13,819 bases of DNA from an uncultured Polyangiaceae bacterium. GTDB taxonomy: Bacteria; Myxococcota_A; Polyangia; Polyangiales; Houyiibacteriaceae. Every line of letters begins with the position of its first letter. Positions within the stretch are counted from its first letter, which is position 1. The translations under genes and the position numbers were made by a program. Of the stretch, positions 8,039 to 13,819 are shown piece by piece. The notes beneath the pieces are model-generated. The model had not been told where the DNA came from, did not search any database, and saw nothing but the letters and a program-made list of their open reading frames with translations. The stretch is taken from NCBI GenBank assembly GCA_947259605.1, contig CAMYMX010000032.1, positions 1 to 13,819 on the forward strand, given 5' to 3'.

Positions 8039-8872
8039 GTGACGAACTTTCGCAACTGGTTGAAGAACACCCAGGCGCGTCGAGCGGGGATCCCCCGGCT
8101 CCGTACGATGCAAGGCCTGCCCGACGTGCTCACGCTCGGAGACCTGAGCGTGGTGTATCAGCCGATCGTTTCGCTCGCGACGATGGAGCCGTACGCCCAC
8201 GAGGCGCTCGTTCGAAGTAACTCGCCGCACTGGATCAATCCGCCGAAGCTCTTCGACGAGGCGATCCAATCTCGATGCGTCGGCGCCCTCGGCCGCGCCA
8301 TTCGCGAGATCTCGACGGCGCATTGCCCGGGGATTCCACTCTTTCTCAACGTGCATCCAAATGAATTCGACGAGTCTTGGCTCGTGCAGCCCGATGACCC
8401 GATCTTCACGCACGACTCACCCGTCTATCTCGAGGTGACCGAATCGGTCCCACTCACCCATTTTGCCTACTGCCACAGCGTCCTCCGCGAGATCCGGGGC
8501 AAGGGAGTGCTGCTCGCGGTCGACGACCTTGGCGCAGGGTACTCGAACTTGAAATACATCGCCGACCTCAAGCCCGAGATCGTCAAGCTCGATCGAACCT
8601 TAGTCGCAGACCTAGCCGACGATCGTCGCACGCAGGTGCTGGTTCGCCATATCGTGCAACTCTGCCACGAGCTCGGCGCGCGCGTCGTCGCCGAAGGCAT
8701 CGAGCAGGAAACCGAGATGCGGGTGGTGATCGATTGCGGCGCCGACTACGGACAAGGATACTACTTCGCCTACCCTGCATATCCGGCACCTAGCGTCAGC
8801 GAAGCGCCGATAGAGGTCATGCGCGAAGGCGCCAACGGCGCGCGCCTCAGAACGGGACCGACTGGTAGCTGA
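8039..8872 (+). CDS. Stand-alone EAL-domain cyclic di-GMP phosphodiesterase
   Basis: The 277-residue protein is one EAL domain (about 33-250) with no GGDEF, PAS, REC or membrane segment. Catalytic and metal-binding positions of active EAL enzymes are present: E55 in the EAL motif (HEALVRS), N104 (LNVHP), E132 (LEVTES), D162-D163 (DDLGAGYSN in place of the common DDFGTG), K183 (VKLDR), E219 (AEGIE) and Q239 (GQGYYF). It is therefore expected to hydrolyse cyclic di-GMP to pGpG. The start is a GTG (8039-8041) with GGGG at 8030-8033; an ATG at 8108 would shorten it by 23 residues without touching the domain. It faces the FHA/CpaF-like gene, and the two coding regions overlap by 26 bp at their 3' ends. 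The input that controls it is not visible. Confidence 0.9.
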   Translation: MTNFRNWLKNTQARRAGIPRLRTMQGLPDVLTLGDLSVVYQPIVSLATMEPYAHEALVRSNSPHWINPPKLFDEAIQSRCVGALGRAIREISTAHCPGIPLFLNVHPNEFDESWLVQPDDPIFTHDSPVYLEVTESVPLTHFAYCHSVLREIRGKGVLLAVDDLGAGYSNLKYIADLKPEIVKLDRTLVADLADDRRTQVLVRHIVQLCHELGARVVAEGIEQETEMRVVIDCGADYGQGYYFAYPAYPAPSVSEAPIEVMREGANGARLRTGPTGS

Positions 8873-10487
8873 GGTCTCCGCCTTCGTGGCCTTGAACCTC
8901 GAGGATCGCGTTCACGCGCTGCCCCTCCGGTCCGCGCTGCATCGAAACGACGACGTCGACTGCGCTAGCGAGAAGCTGTGCGAGGTACGCACGGTCGGCT
9001 CCCGTAGCGCCAACTGCAAGCATGAGGCCCTCAATCGCGTCTTTGCTGCTCCAGCAATGGACGCCGAGAAGGTGACCTGGTTCCCGCCCTAGGACCGCGG
9101 TCAATGCAGCCATCGTCTCGGCTCCGGAGAGATCGTTGATCACCAAGTGCTCGGCGTGAAGGCGCGCGCCGTGTGCGATCGCGTCGCTTAGACGGATACC
9201 CGAGTCGGCCGCCGTCAGAGAGACTACCCGGTCCCGATCGATGTCGAGCTCGGGGATCGACTCGATGCTGACCGTATTCTCGCTTTCCGGCAGCTCTTTA
9301 ACCAAGGCCGACATCAGTTTGGTCACGCCGGAGCCGCGAGGCCCAGCGACGACGATGTTCCGGCATTCCGCAACGGCCTTAGTCAAGTACGTCGCAGCGT
9401 CAGCGCTCAGCCAGCCTTTCTCGGAGAGTTGCTCGAGCGAGCTCGGGCTGTGGATGCGAAGCTCGATCACCGAACCGCCCATCACCAGGGGCGGCTGCAG
9501 GATCGTCAGGCTGGGGCCAAAGGAGAGTCGCCCGTTGAGCACGGGGCGGCCTTCGAGCTCTTGACCGCATTCCGCGGCCAGGCGTCGCGCTACCCTGTGA
9601 ACCGCCCGCGCCGAGGAAAACCGCAACGCCGTGGCCTCGAGACCCTCGCCCTTGTCGACGAAGATCTTCTTGTGGCCGTTCACCACGATCGTGCGAACCG
9701 ATTCGTCGGAAAGCAAATCATCGAGGGCGCCTAGGCCGACCGCTTCATGCAGCGCCTCATGCGCCAATCCACGCATGTCCAAGTCGGCATGAACCAGGCC
9801 GTCCGTTTGCATTGCGAGGAAGGTCTCGGCGATCGCAGTTCGCGCAGCCGACCAGCGTTCTTGATTTTTCATGGACGCTGGGTTGATGTCGTCGATGTCC
9901 ATGCGTTTGGCAAGACGGCCGAGCAGGTTGTTCAGCGGATCGCCAACTGAGATCTCGGTTTCAGTCTTTGCACGGGCGCGCGGCAGGCTCGTCTCTCTGC
10001 GCTGAATTCGAGGAGGGCTGACCGTGCCGCTTCCGTCGGGTTGGATTCCCGGCAGGCTCGAGCCTCCCGGCGTCGCACGCCGCTCTGCGATCGAGCGCCT
10101 CATCGGAATCCCGCTAGTCGCAGGGAGGGCGGACTGCTTCGGTAGTGGAGGCGGCTCCGACACCCGAGGCATGGCGCCTTCTGTCTGCGAGCGTTCGTCG
10201 GCGGACTCGAGCGTGATGATGAAGTCGGCGATGTAGATCTTGTCGCCCTGCTTCAGCGGCTGAGCCGCCGTGATCTTGCGACCGTTGACCCAGGTTCCGT
10301 TCGTACTGTTCAGATCAACGACGACAGCCTGTTCATCCTGGAGGGTCAGGCGCGCGTGCTGCTTCGATACGTTGCGCTTCGCCAACACGATGTCGTTGCC
10401 TTGGACGCGGCCCACGGTCAGCTCCGGCTTGGAAAAATCAAGCCGGCGCCGGACGCCCCCCTCATCCGTGATCACAACCGCGTACAT
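8847..10487 (-). CDS. FHA domain fused to a CpaF/TadA-type secretion ATPase fold with degraded nucleotide motifs
   Basis: Residues 1-95 are a forkhead-associated (FHA) domain, with G26-R27, S41-x2-H44 and N63-G64 or N68-G69, which should read phosphothreonine. A Pro/Ser/Arg-rich linker (about 105-180) leads to a domain resembling CpaF/TadA ATPases of Flp/Tad pili (about 205-535): DESVRTIVVNGHKKIFV, ELRIHS, then the P-loop region. The Walker A motif reads AGPRGSGVTK (381-390): the invariant Lys is V388. The usual Arg-rich MRPDR segment is replaced by ARLHAEH (441-447), and the Walker B GEVRG by NDLSG (451-455); the His-box histidine is kept (H477). The length of 546 residues and the intact frame argue for a functional but probably non-hydrolysing protein, perhaps a regulator of a true pilus or secretion ATPase. 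No other tad or pil gene is in the window. The gene is divergent from the response regulator. Confidence 0.85.
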   Translation of the reverse strand: MYAVVITDEGGVRRRLDFSKPELTVGRVQGNDIVLAKRNVSKQHARLTLQDEQAVVVDLNSTNGTWVNGRKITAAQPLKQGDKIYIADFIITLESADERSQTEGAMPRVSEPPPLPKQSALPATSGIPMRRSIAERRATPGGSSLPGIQPDGSGTVSPPRIQRRETSLPRARAKTETEISVGDPLNNLLGRLAKRMDIDDINPASMKNQERWSAARTAIAETFLAMQTDGLVHADLDMRGLAHEALHEAVGLGALDDLLSDESVRTIVVNGHKKIFVDKGEGLEATALRFSSARAVHRVARRLAAECGQELEGRPVLNGRLSFGPSLTILQPPLVMGGSVIELRIHSPSSLEQLSEKGWLSADAATYLTKAVAECRNIVVAGPRGSGVTKLMSALVKELPESENTVSIESIPELDIDRDRVVSLTAADSGIRLSDAIAHGARLHAEHLVINDLSGAETMAALTAVLGREPGHLLGVHCWSSKDAIEGLMLAVGATGADRAYLAQLLASAVDVVVSMQRGPEGQRVNAILEVQGHEGGDLSYQSVPF

Positions 10488-10558
10488 CCCGTCGGTCCAT
10501 TCAAGAGGGGGCAGGCTCGTGCGTCAAGTCATTGCCGATTCTCGCCCCAGCGGCTGAG

Positions 10559-10574
10559 GCACGGCAAACCGTGC
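10559..10574. repeat. Small hairpin/dyad between FHA gene and response regulator
   Basis: GCACGG-CAAA-CCGTGC forms a perfect 6-bp dyad with a 4-base loop. It extends to TGA/TCA on the outside if one G (10558) is bulged. It lies 72-87 bp upstream of the FHA-gene start. There is no adjoining T-tract, so a terminator is unlikely; it may be an operator or a 5'-leader hairpin of the FHA gene. Confidence 0.3.
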
Positions 10575-10612
10575 TCACCCCCAGCCCTTTGAACGCGAAA
10601 GACCTGATATCA

Positions 10613-10656
10613 TTTAGGTTTTAGGACGACAGCGCCCTATTTAGGCTGGCTTAGGG
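10613..10656. repeat. Cluster of four TTAGG direct repeats in an AT-rich promoter region
   Basis: TTTAGG occurs at 10613-10618, 10620-10625 and 10640-10645, and CTTAGGG at 10650-10656. The start-to-start distances are 7, 20 and 10 bases, so the last three lie on one face of the helix. They sit in the only clearly AT-rich stretch (about 10605-10670, followed by TTAAAAAATAGATT), 70-110 bases before the response-regulator ATG. They look like binding sites for a transcription factor, possibly the response regulator itself. The rest of the 237-bp gap (10488-10724) holds nothing else that I recognise except the dyad at 10559-10574. Confidence 0.4.
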
Positions 10657-10724
10657 TTAAAAAATAGATTCACTCAGAGCGAATCGGCACCACCGAAGGG
10701 GTCAACTGGGGTAGCTTACGGCGC

Positions 10725-11366
10725 ATGCCGGGTGGGTTTTTGATTGTAGAGGACGAGCCAACGCTGGCTCGGACCCTTGCTCGTACATTTGGGCGTCATG
10801 CTCCGGTCGAGGTCGTTCACAGCATGGGCGCGGCCCGTGAGCACCTGCAGACCCAGGAGGAGTGGACGGGCGTCGTGCTCGACCTGATTCTGCCCGACGG
10901 GTACGGTCTGGACCTGCTGGCTGAGATTCGCCAGATGCACGGCGCGCTTCCGGTGCTGGTTCTCACGGGTGAGCTCAATCGTGATGTAGTTAACAAAGTT
11001 CAGACGATGCGTGGCGAATACGTCTGCAAGCCGGCATCCGCTGACAACCTCAATCCCTTCATCCAAAGGGCGCTCGCTCAGGCGCGCGTCGATGACGCAG
11101 CCATTGGGCAGCGCATCGAGCACCTGGCACGACAGCTCAAGCTCACGCGTCGGGAAACCGAGCTGCTCACCCTCTCGGTCGACGGCCTCTCGCGCAAAGA
11201 GCTCGCCGAGTCCCTCGGAGTCGCGGAGAACACGGTCAAGGCTCAGATTCGATCGCTGCTGAAGAAGAGCGGTGCGCGAAGTCTCGCGACCTTGGCGCAA
11301 AAGGTCATCAAAGGCGCGACGCGCGACAACCTGCCGCCCGACGCGCCGGCCGACGTTATCGACTGA
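10725..11366 (+). CDS. NarL/FixJ-type response regulator (REC + LuxR-type HTH)
   Basis: The 213-residue protein has a receiver domain (about 4-120) with the acidic pair E9-D10, phosphoacceptor D53 in VVLDLILPDG, T81 in LTG and K102 in CKP, so it should be phosphorylated by a histidine kinase. A LuxR-type DNA-binding domain follows (about 138-192): LTRRETELLTL, then LSRKELAESLGVAENTVKAQIRSLLKK. No kinase gene is adjacent, so it is an orphan here. The ATG at 10725 is preceded only by a distant GGGG (10708-10711), so translation initiation may be weak or the mRNA short-leadered. The upstream gap carries the TTAGG repeats, which could be autoregulatory. It converges on the CarH-like gene with an 11-bp overlap of coding ends. 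Confidence 0.9.
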   Translation: MPGGFLIVEDEPTLARTLARTFGRHAPVEVVHSMGAAREHLQTQEEWTGVVLDLILPDGYGLDLLAEIRQMHGALPVLVLTGELNRDVVNKVQTMRGEYVCKPASADNLNPFIQRALAQARVDDAAIGQRIEHLARQLKLTRRETELLTLSVDGLSRKELAESLGVAENTVKAQIRSLLKKSGARSLATLAQKVIKGATRDNLPPDAPADVID

Positions 11367-12243
11367 GCTCGACCTCGACCACGGCGAGGTCTTGCAGGAT
11401 TTGCACTCGGCTTTCGGGCAGCGTGCTTGCGGCTCGCCCGCCGACCAGCACCCTGACGCTTTTCGGTATCGCAGCTTCGATCGCAGCGATCTCGCGTGCA
11501 GAATCCGTTGGCTTCAGATTGGTGATCGACAGCATGAGAAGGTCGGCCTTCGTGTCTCTGACAGCATACGCGATCTCTTCGGCAGGCAGATCGGGGCCGA
11601 GATAGAGCACGCTCCATCCGTGCATTGCGGCCAACATCGCCACCATGAGCGCGCCAAGCTCGTGATCCTCTTTCGCCGGGGTCGCGACGACTGCACGGCG
11701 CCTAGAGTCGTTTGCCGGATAGAGACGCATCAGCGAAAAGAGCAGACCACGCATGACCGTCGAGCCCGCGTGCTCGTGCACAATCCGAAGCTCACCACGC
11801 CGCCAGCGATCGCCGATTTCGACGAGGACGGGGGCGACGACCGTCTGCAAGAACTCGCTGGGTTCCGTGCTCAGGGCTGCGCGCGAGAGCATCTGCTCCG
11901 CATCTTGCATGCGCAGCTGCTCGATCGCGTTCATGACGCGGCTGCGCAGCTCGGGCAGGTGCTGCACCGCCGATTGGCTCGGCTGGGCCGGGAACGAGGC
12001 TGCCATATGTCGGAGATCGGCGTCCGCTAGCTTCGCGATCCCGCCGATCGAATGACCACTCTCGACCAGCTCGTGCAGAAGCCGAAGCCGTTCGACGTCT
12101 GCGTCGGTGTAGAGGCGTCCTCCGGCCTCAGTCCGCTTCGGCAGCACCGCGACGTAGCGCTTCTCCCACATGCGGAGGGTGTGGGTAGAGAGCCCGGTCA
12201 TCTTCGACACCATGCCTACCCGGTATTTCGCTTCGTCTGCCAC
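11356..12243 (-). CDS. CarH/LitR-like MerR-family regulator with B12-binding light-sensing domain
   Basis: The protein has 295 residues. Residues 6-72 are a MerR-type winged helix (YRVGMVSKMTGLSTHTLRMWEKRY, GGRLYTDADVERLRLL). Residues about 95-180 are a four-helix cobalamin-cap domain with the W-x9-EH signature of CarH photoreceptors: W147, then E157-H158. Residues about 182-292 are a Rossmann-like B12-binding domain with E192-x-H194-x2-G197, H194 being the probable lower cobalt ligand, and YLGPDLP (214-220). The spacing agrees within one residue with W131, E141, H142 and H177 of Thermus CarH. In that family the dark tetramer with adenosylcobalamin represses DNA and light disrupts it. The residue after W147 is R148, where Thermus CarH has H132, the upper ligand formed after photolysis. 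The operator candidate at 12268-12300 lies 25-57 bp upstream, suggesting autoregulation. No carotenoid gene is visible nearby. Confidence 0.88.
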   Translation of the reverse strand: MADEAKYRVGMVSKMTGLSTHTLRMWEKRYVAVLPKRTEAGGRLYTDADVERLRLLHELVESGHSIGGIAKLADADLRHMAASFPAQPSQSAVQHLPELRSRVMNAIEQLRMQDAEQMLSRAALSTEPSEFLQTVVAPVLVEIGDRWRRGELRIVHEHAGSTVMRGLLFSLMRLYPANDSRRRAVVATPAKEDHELGALMVAMLAAMHGWSVLYLGPDLPAEEIAYAVRDTKADLLMLSITNLKPTDSAREIAAIEAAIPKSVRVLVGGRAASTLPESRVQILQDLAVVEVELSR

Positions 12244-12267
12244 GTACGCCCCTGGGATCTAGCCAGC

Positions 12268-12300
12268 GATCCTGTTCAAGACCTGTCTAGGGCTTGTCTA
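12268..12300 (-). promoter_or_regulatory. Probable CarH-type operator: three tandem 11-bp direct repeats
   Basis: Read on the - strand, three consecutive 11-mers are TAGACAAGCCC (12300-12290), TAGACAGGTCT (12289-12279) and TGAACAGGATC (12278-12268). All share T-R-R-ACA-R-G with ACA invariant; the 11-mers on either side do not match. Thermus CarH is known to bind three 11-bp direct repeats as a tetramer, so the period and copy number fit the adjacent regulator. The repeats overlap the candidate -10 box of the regulator gene's own promoter and lie in the divergent intergenic region shared with the lipoprotein gene, so both could be controlled. Confidence 0.72.
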
Positions 12301-12330
12301 TACCCCGGGATTGAGGGAATCAAGCCCTAG
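12287..12330. repeat. Perfect 10-bp inverted repeat overlapping the operator
   Basis: CTAGGGCTTG (12287-12296) and CAAGCCCTAG (12321-12330) are exact reverse complements separated by 24 bases. The left arm lies within the second and third 11-bp repeats; the right arm covers the candidate -35 box of the CarH-like gene. The loop includes CCCGGG and a small GATT/AATC dyad. It may be a second operator, a DNA-looping site or an RNA hairpin. The rest of the gap up to 12418 shows no other structure that I recognise. Confidence 0.6.
12297..12323 (-). promoter_or_regulatory. Candidate promoter of the CarH-like gene
   Basis: On the - strand TTGATT (12323-12318) and TATAGA (12302-12297) are separated by 15 bp, shorter than the optimal 17. 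TATAGA overlaps the first 11-bp operator repeat, which would allow simple repression by occlusion. The leader before the ATG at 12243 would be about 47 bases. The short spacer makes this tentative. Confidence 0.35.
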
Positions 12331-12418
12331 CGCCAGGATTTCGGCTCTTTCCTCGTTTTGGTTCGCTTTGCTTCTCCGGTTGACCGTCCGCGCGTGGAGC
12401 GGGTACCAAGGCGGCACC

Positions 12419-12988
12419 GTGTTCGCGTCGAGGAAATCCTGGGCTGGCGCCGGCGGCCTCGTCGCCTCCTTGCTAGCGGTCGCTTCCTGCACCGAAGCGA
12501 TGGTGAGCGGCGAGCCTCGCGAGGCCGCGCGCGCTCCGGCGGAATCGAAAACCGCCGACCCGTACGATGACTCGCCCTCCCGTCTCGGGTTGGTGCCTCT
12601 CCACGCCGGCTTTAGCCCCGATCCTCGCGTCGTGTCTGGGACCGCCGTCGGCGAGATCCCGGCGAGCTCGATTCACCGCAAGTGCAAGGGTTGGATCTCC
12701 GAGACTCCCGACTATCTGCTCGACGCCGACACGGCGTTCTTCAATCTGCACATTTTGGGTCGTTCACGCTCCGACACCCTGCTCGTCGTTCGCAAGCCCG
12801 GCGGGTCCGTTCTTTGCAACGACAACCGCAGCGGCACCAAGGATCCCATGCTGCATTCCCAATTCCCCATCGGTACGACGCAAGTCTGGGTCGGCGTGCA
12901 AGACGAGGGCGCGACGGCCGACTACCGGCTTGGTTTCTCCGAGGTGAAGTGGCAATCGTCGTCGATTCCGCTTCCCGACGCCGACTAA
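12419..12988 (+). CDS. Putative lipoprotein with a PPC-like (pre-peptidase C-terminal-type) beta domain
   Basis: A GTG start (12419-12421) with AAGG seven bases upstream gives a 189-residue protein with a clean lipoprotein signal: basic SRK, a hydrophobic stretch (8-22) and the lipobox V21-A22-S23-C24. An earlier TTG (12311) would bury this signal and is rejected. After a disordered Ala/Pro/Asp-rich region (25-60), residues about 88-175 resemble bacterial PPC-like beta-sandwich domains: KCKGWIS, DYLLDADTAFFNLHI, DTLLVVRKPGGSVLCND, then QVWVGVQDEGATADYRLGFSE. C89 and C133 may form a disulfide. No enzymatic domain accompanies it, so it may be a surface or periplasmic binding lipoprotein. It is divergent from the CarH-like regulator and shares its operator region, so it may be light- or B12-regulated. 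Its stop overlaps that of the methyltransferase by 4 bp (CTAA). Confidence 0.72.
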   Translation: MFASRKSWAGAGGLVASLLAVASCTEAMVSGEPREAARAPAESKTADPYDDSPSRLGLVPLHAGFSPDPRVVSGTAVGEIPASSIHRKCKGWISETPDYLLDADTAFFNLHILGRSRSDTLLVVRKPGGSVLCNDNRSGTKDPMLHSQFPIGTTQVWVGVQDEGATADYRLGFSEVKWQSSSIPLPDAD

Positions 12989-13581
12989 GGCTCGCGTTGC
13001 CGCCAAAGCGCCAGCCGCTCGCGGCCTTCGCGCCCCGGATGGGTCTGTTCCATCTCTATGACTTCCAGCTCCTCGAAGCTGCCTTCGATCAGGCTTCGAA
13101 CCAGTTCGGTATTGATCGGCCAGGGGGGGCCCTCACGTGCTGAAATCGGGTCTTCGAAAGGAAAGAGCAGGGTAGCGAGCAGCCCGGCGGGCTTCACCAG
13201 GCGCTTCATAGTCTCACTCCAGGCCCCGCGCTGCTGGGGGTCGAGCGCACAAAAGAAGGTGTAGTCCCAAACGAAATCGAAGCCCTCGTCCGGCTCGTAC
13301 GAAAAGAAGTCGCCAACTTCGTAGGAGACCGAACCCGGAAGGTCGCCGTGTCTGTCGAGAAATGCCGCACGGGCCTCTTCGGAAAGGTCGAGCCCAACGA
13401 CCTCTCGATCCGCGCGCGCCAGGGTTGCAAGGTCATAGCCGGTGCCGCAGCCGGGAACGAGGATCCGGCCCCCGGGAATTTCTCCGCGTGCGAGCAAGTG
13501 CTGAAGCGCAGGCGGCGAGGTGCCTGCGTCCCAGGGAGTCCTTCCCGCCTTCCATGCTTGTTGCCAATCCACCGGTGCCAT
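12985..13581 (-). CDS. TPMT-family SAM-dependent methyltransferase
   Basis: The 198-residue cytoplasmic protein begins WQQAWKAGRTPWDAGTSPPAL, the N-terminal signature of the thiopurine/thiocyanate/halide methyltransferase (TPMT) family. The SAM motif I is LVPGCGTGYD (41-50), followed by VVGLDLSEEA (61-70) with the acidic residue for the ribose, and then VGDFF (89-93) and WDYTFFCALDPQQRGAW (105-121), all typical of the family. The natural substrate (thiol, thiocyanate, halide or metalloid) cannot be told from sequence. The ATG is preceded by TAGGG seven to eight bases upstream, which overlaps the stop codon of the gene before it; the 9-bp gap indicates one operon with the inositol-monophosphatase-family gene. 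Confidence 0.85.
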   Translation of the reverse strand: MAPVDWQQAWKAGRTPWDAGTSPPALQHLLARGEIPGGRILVPGCGTGYDLATLARADREVVGLDLSEEARAAFLDRHGDLPGSVSYEVGDFFSYEPDEGFDFVWDYTFFCALDPQQRGAWSETMKRLVKPAGLLATLLFPFEDPISAREGPPWPINTELVRSLIEGSFEELEVIEMEQTHPGREGRERLALWRQREP

Positions 13582-13590
13582 CGTCGAACC

Positions 13591-13819
13591 CTATTGAATG
13601 AGTCCTATGGAACGGGCTGCCTCGCCCGCAACCGGGAGCACCGCGTCGTACGCTGCGGCGTTGCAGGCGAGGATGCCCTTTCGATTCCGCATGTCCGTCC
13701 CGCCGTAGTGATATGGATTGCCCTCGAGGTCGGTGAAGCGCCCACCGGCCGCCTTCAGAATCGCTTCGGGGCCGCAGGCGTCCCAGGCGCTCGAGCGGTC
13801 CGAAATGTGTACGTAGACG
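13591..13819 (-). CDS. Inositol-monophosphatase-family phosphatase, C-terminal part (start outside window)
   Basis: The last 75 codons of a - strand gene that runs off the right edge. They contain SSAWDACGPEAILKAAGG, the second signature of the Li-sensitive inositol monophosphatase family (the Asp of WDA binds metal), and the family-like ending FTDLEGNPYHYGG...NRKGILACNAAAYDAVLPV. The family includes inositol monophosphatase, 3'(2'),5'-bisphosphate nucleotidase (CysQ) and histidinol phosphatase; the fragment is too short to choose with certainty, though the sequence looks rather like the CysQ side. It lies 9 bp before the TPMT-like gene in the same direction. Confidence 0.8.
   Translation of the reverse strand, partial: VYVHISDRSSAWDACGPEAILKAAGGRFTDLEGNPYHYGGTDMRNRKGILACNAAAYDAVLPVAGEAARSIGLIQ

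Noticed and set aside
8039..8107. Second start of the EAL gene at 8108
   Set aside because: Both give a full EAL domain; the GTG at 8039 has a better-placed GGGG, so it was kept, without certainty.
7934..8413. Extension of fbp upstream to 8413
   Set aside because: It runs antisense through the EAL catalytic region; the residues before MKNPTSIG show no FBPase similarity.
12311..12418. TTG start that would add 36 residues to the lipoprotein
   Set aside because: It would bury the signal peptide and lie within the inverted repeat; the GTG at 12419 gives a proper lipobox and has AAGG upstream.

Overview
The window is GC-rich, gene-dense DNA holding fourteen complete or partial protein genes plus a fragment of a fifteenth. 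I see no tRNA, rRNA, insertion sequence, phage gene or CRISPR array. The content points to a Myxococcota-like (deltaproteobacterial-type) Gram-negative bacterium: an AgmX/PglI C-terminal-domain protein, an FHA domain fused to a CpaF/TadA-type ATPase fold, a MerR/B12-binding regulator of the CarA/CarH type, and many signalling genes. This placement is inference from gene families, not from a marker gene.

Layout. 3-815 (+) is the C-terminal part of a membrane glycosyltransferase (GT39-like). 812-1591 (-) is phosphatidylserine synthase (pssA), preceded in the same direction by an unrecognised membrane-anchored protein (1671-2501). 2570-3241 (+) is a MoaD-MoaE fusion for molybdopterin synthesis. 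3238-4542 and 4529-6136 (-) form a two-gene operon: a membrane-anchored parvulin-type peptidyl-prolyl isomerase followed by an M16 zinc protease. 6303-6896 (+) is the AgmX/PglI-type protein and 6902-7933 (-) is class I fructose-1,6-bisphosphatase.

The stretch 8039-12243 is rich in signalling genes: a stand-alone EAL phosphodiesterase (+), the FHA-CpaF-like protein with degraded ATPase motifs (-), an orphan NarL/FixJ-type response regulator (+) and a CarH-like B12 photoreceptor regulator (-). Between the CarH-like gene and the divergent lipoprotein gene (12419-12988, +) lies a probable CarH operator of three tandem 11-bp repeats, overlapped by a perfect 10-bp inverted repeat. A TPMT-like methyltransferase (12985-13581, -) and the 3' end of an inositol-monophosphatase-family gene (13591-13819, -) close the window.

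The strand flips at nearly every gene. All six convergent pairs either overlap at their stop codons (4, 4, 26, 11 and 4 bp) or are 5 bp apart, leaving no room for classical terminators between them, and I found no convincing intrinsic terminator. No gene-free stretch exceeds about 240 bases. The most interesting points are the CarH-like regulator with its three-repeat operator, and the FHA/CpaF protein whose Walker A lysine is replaced by valine although the reading frame is intact.
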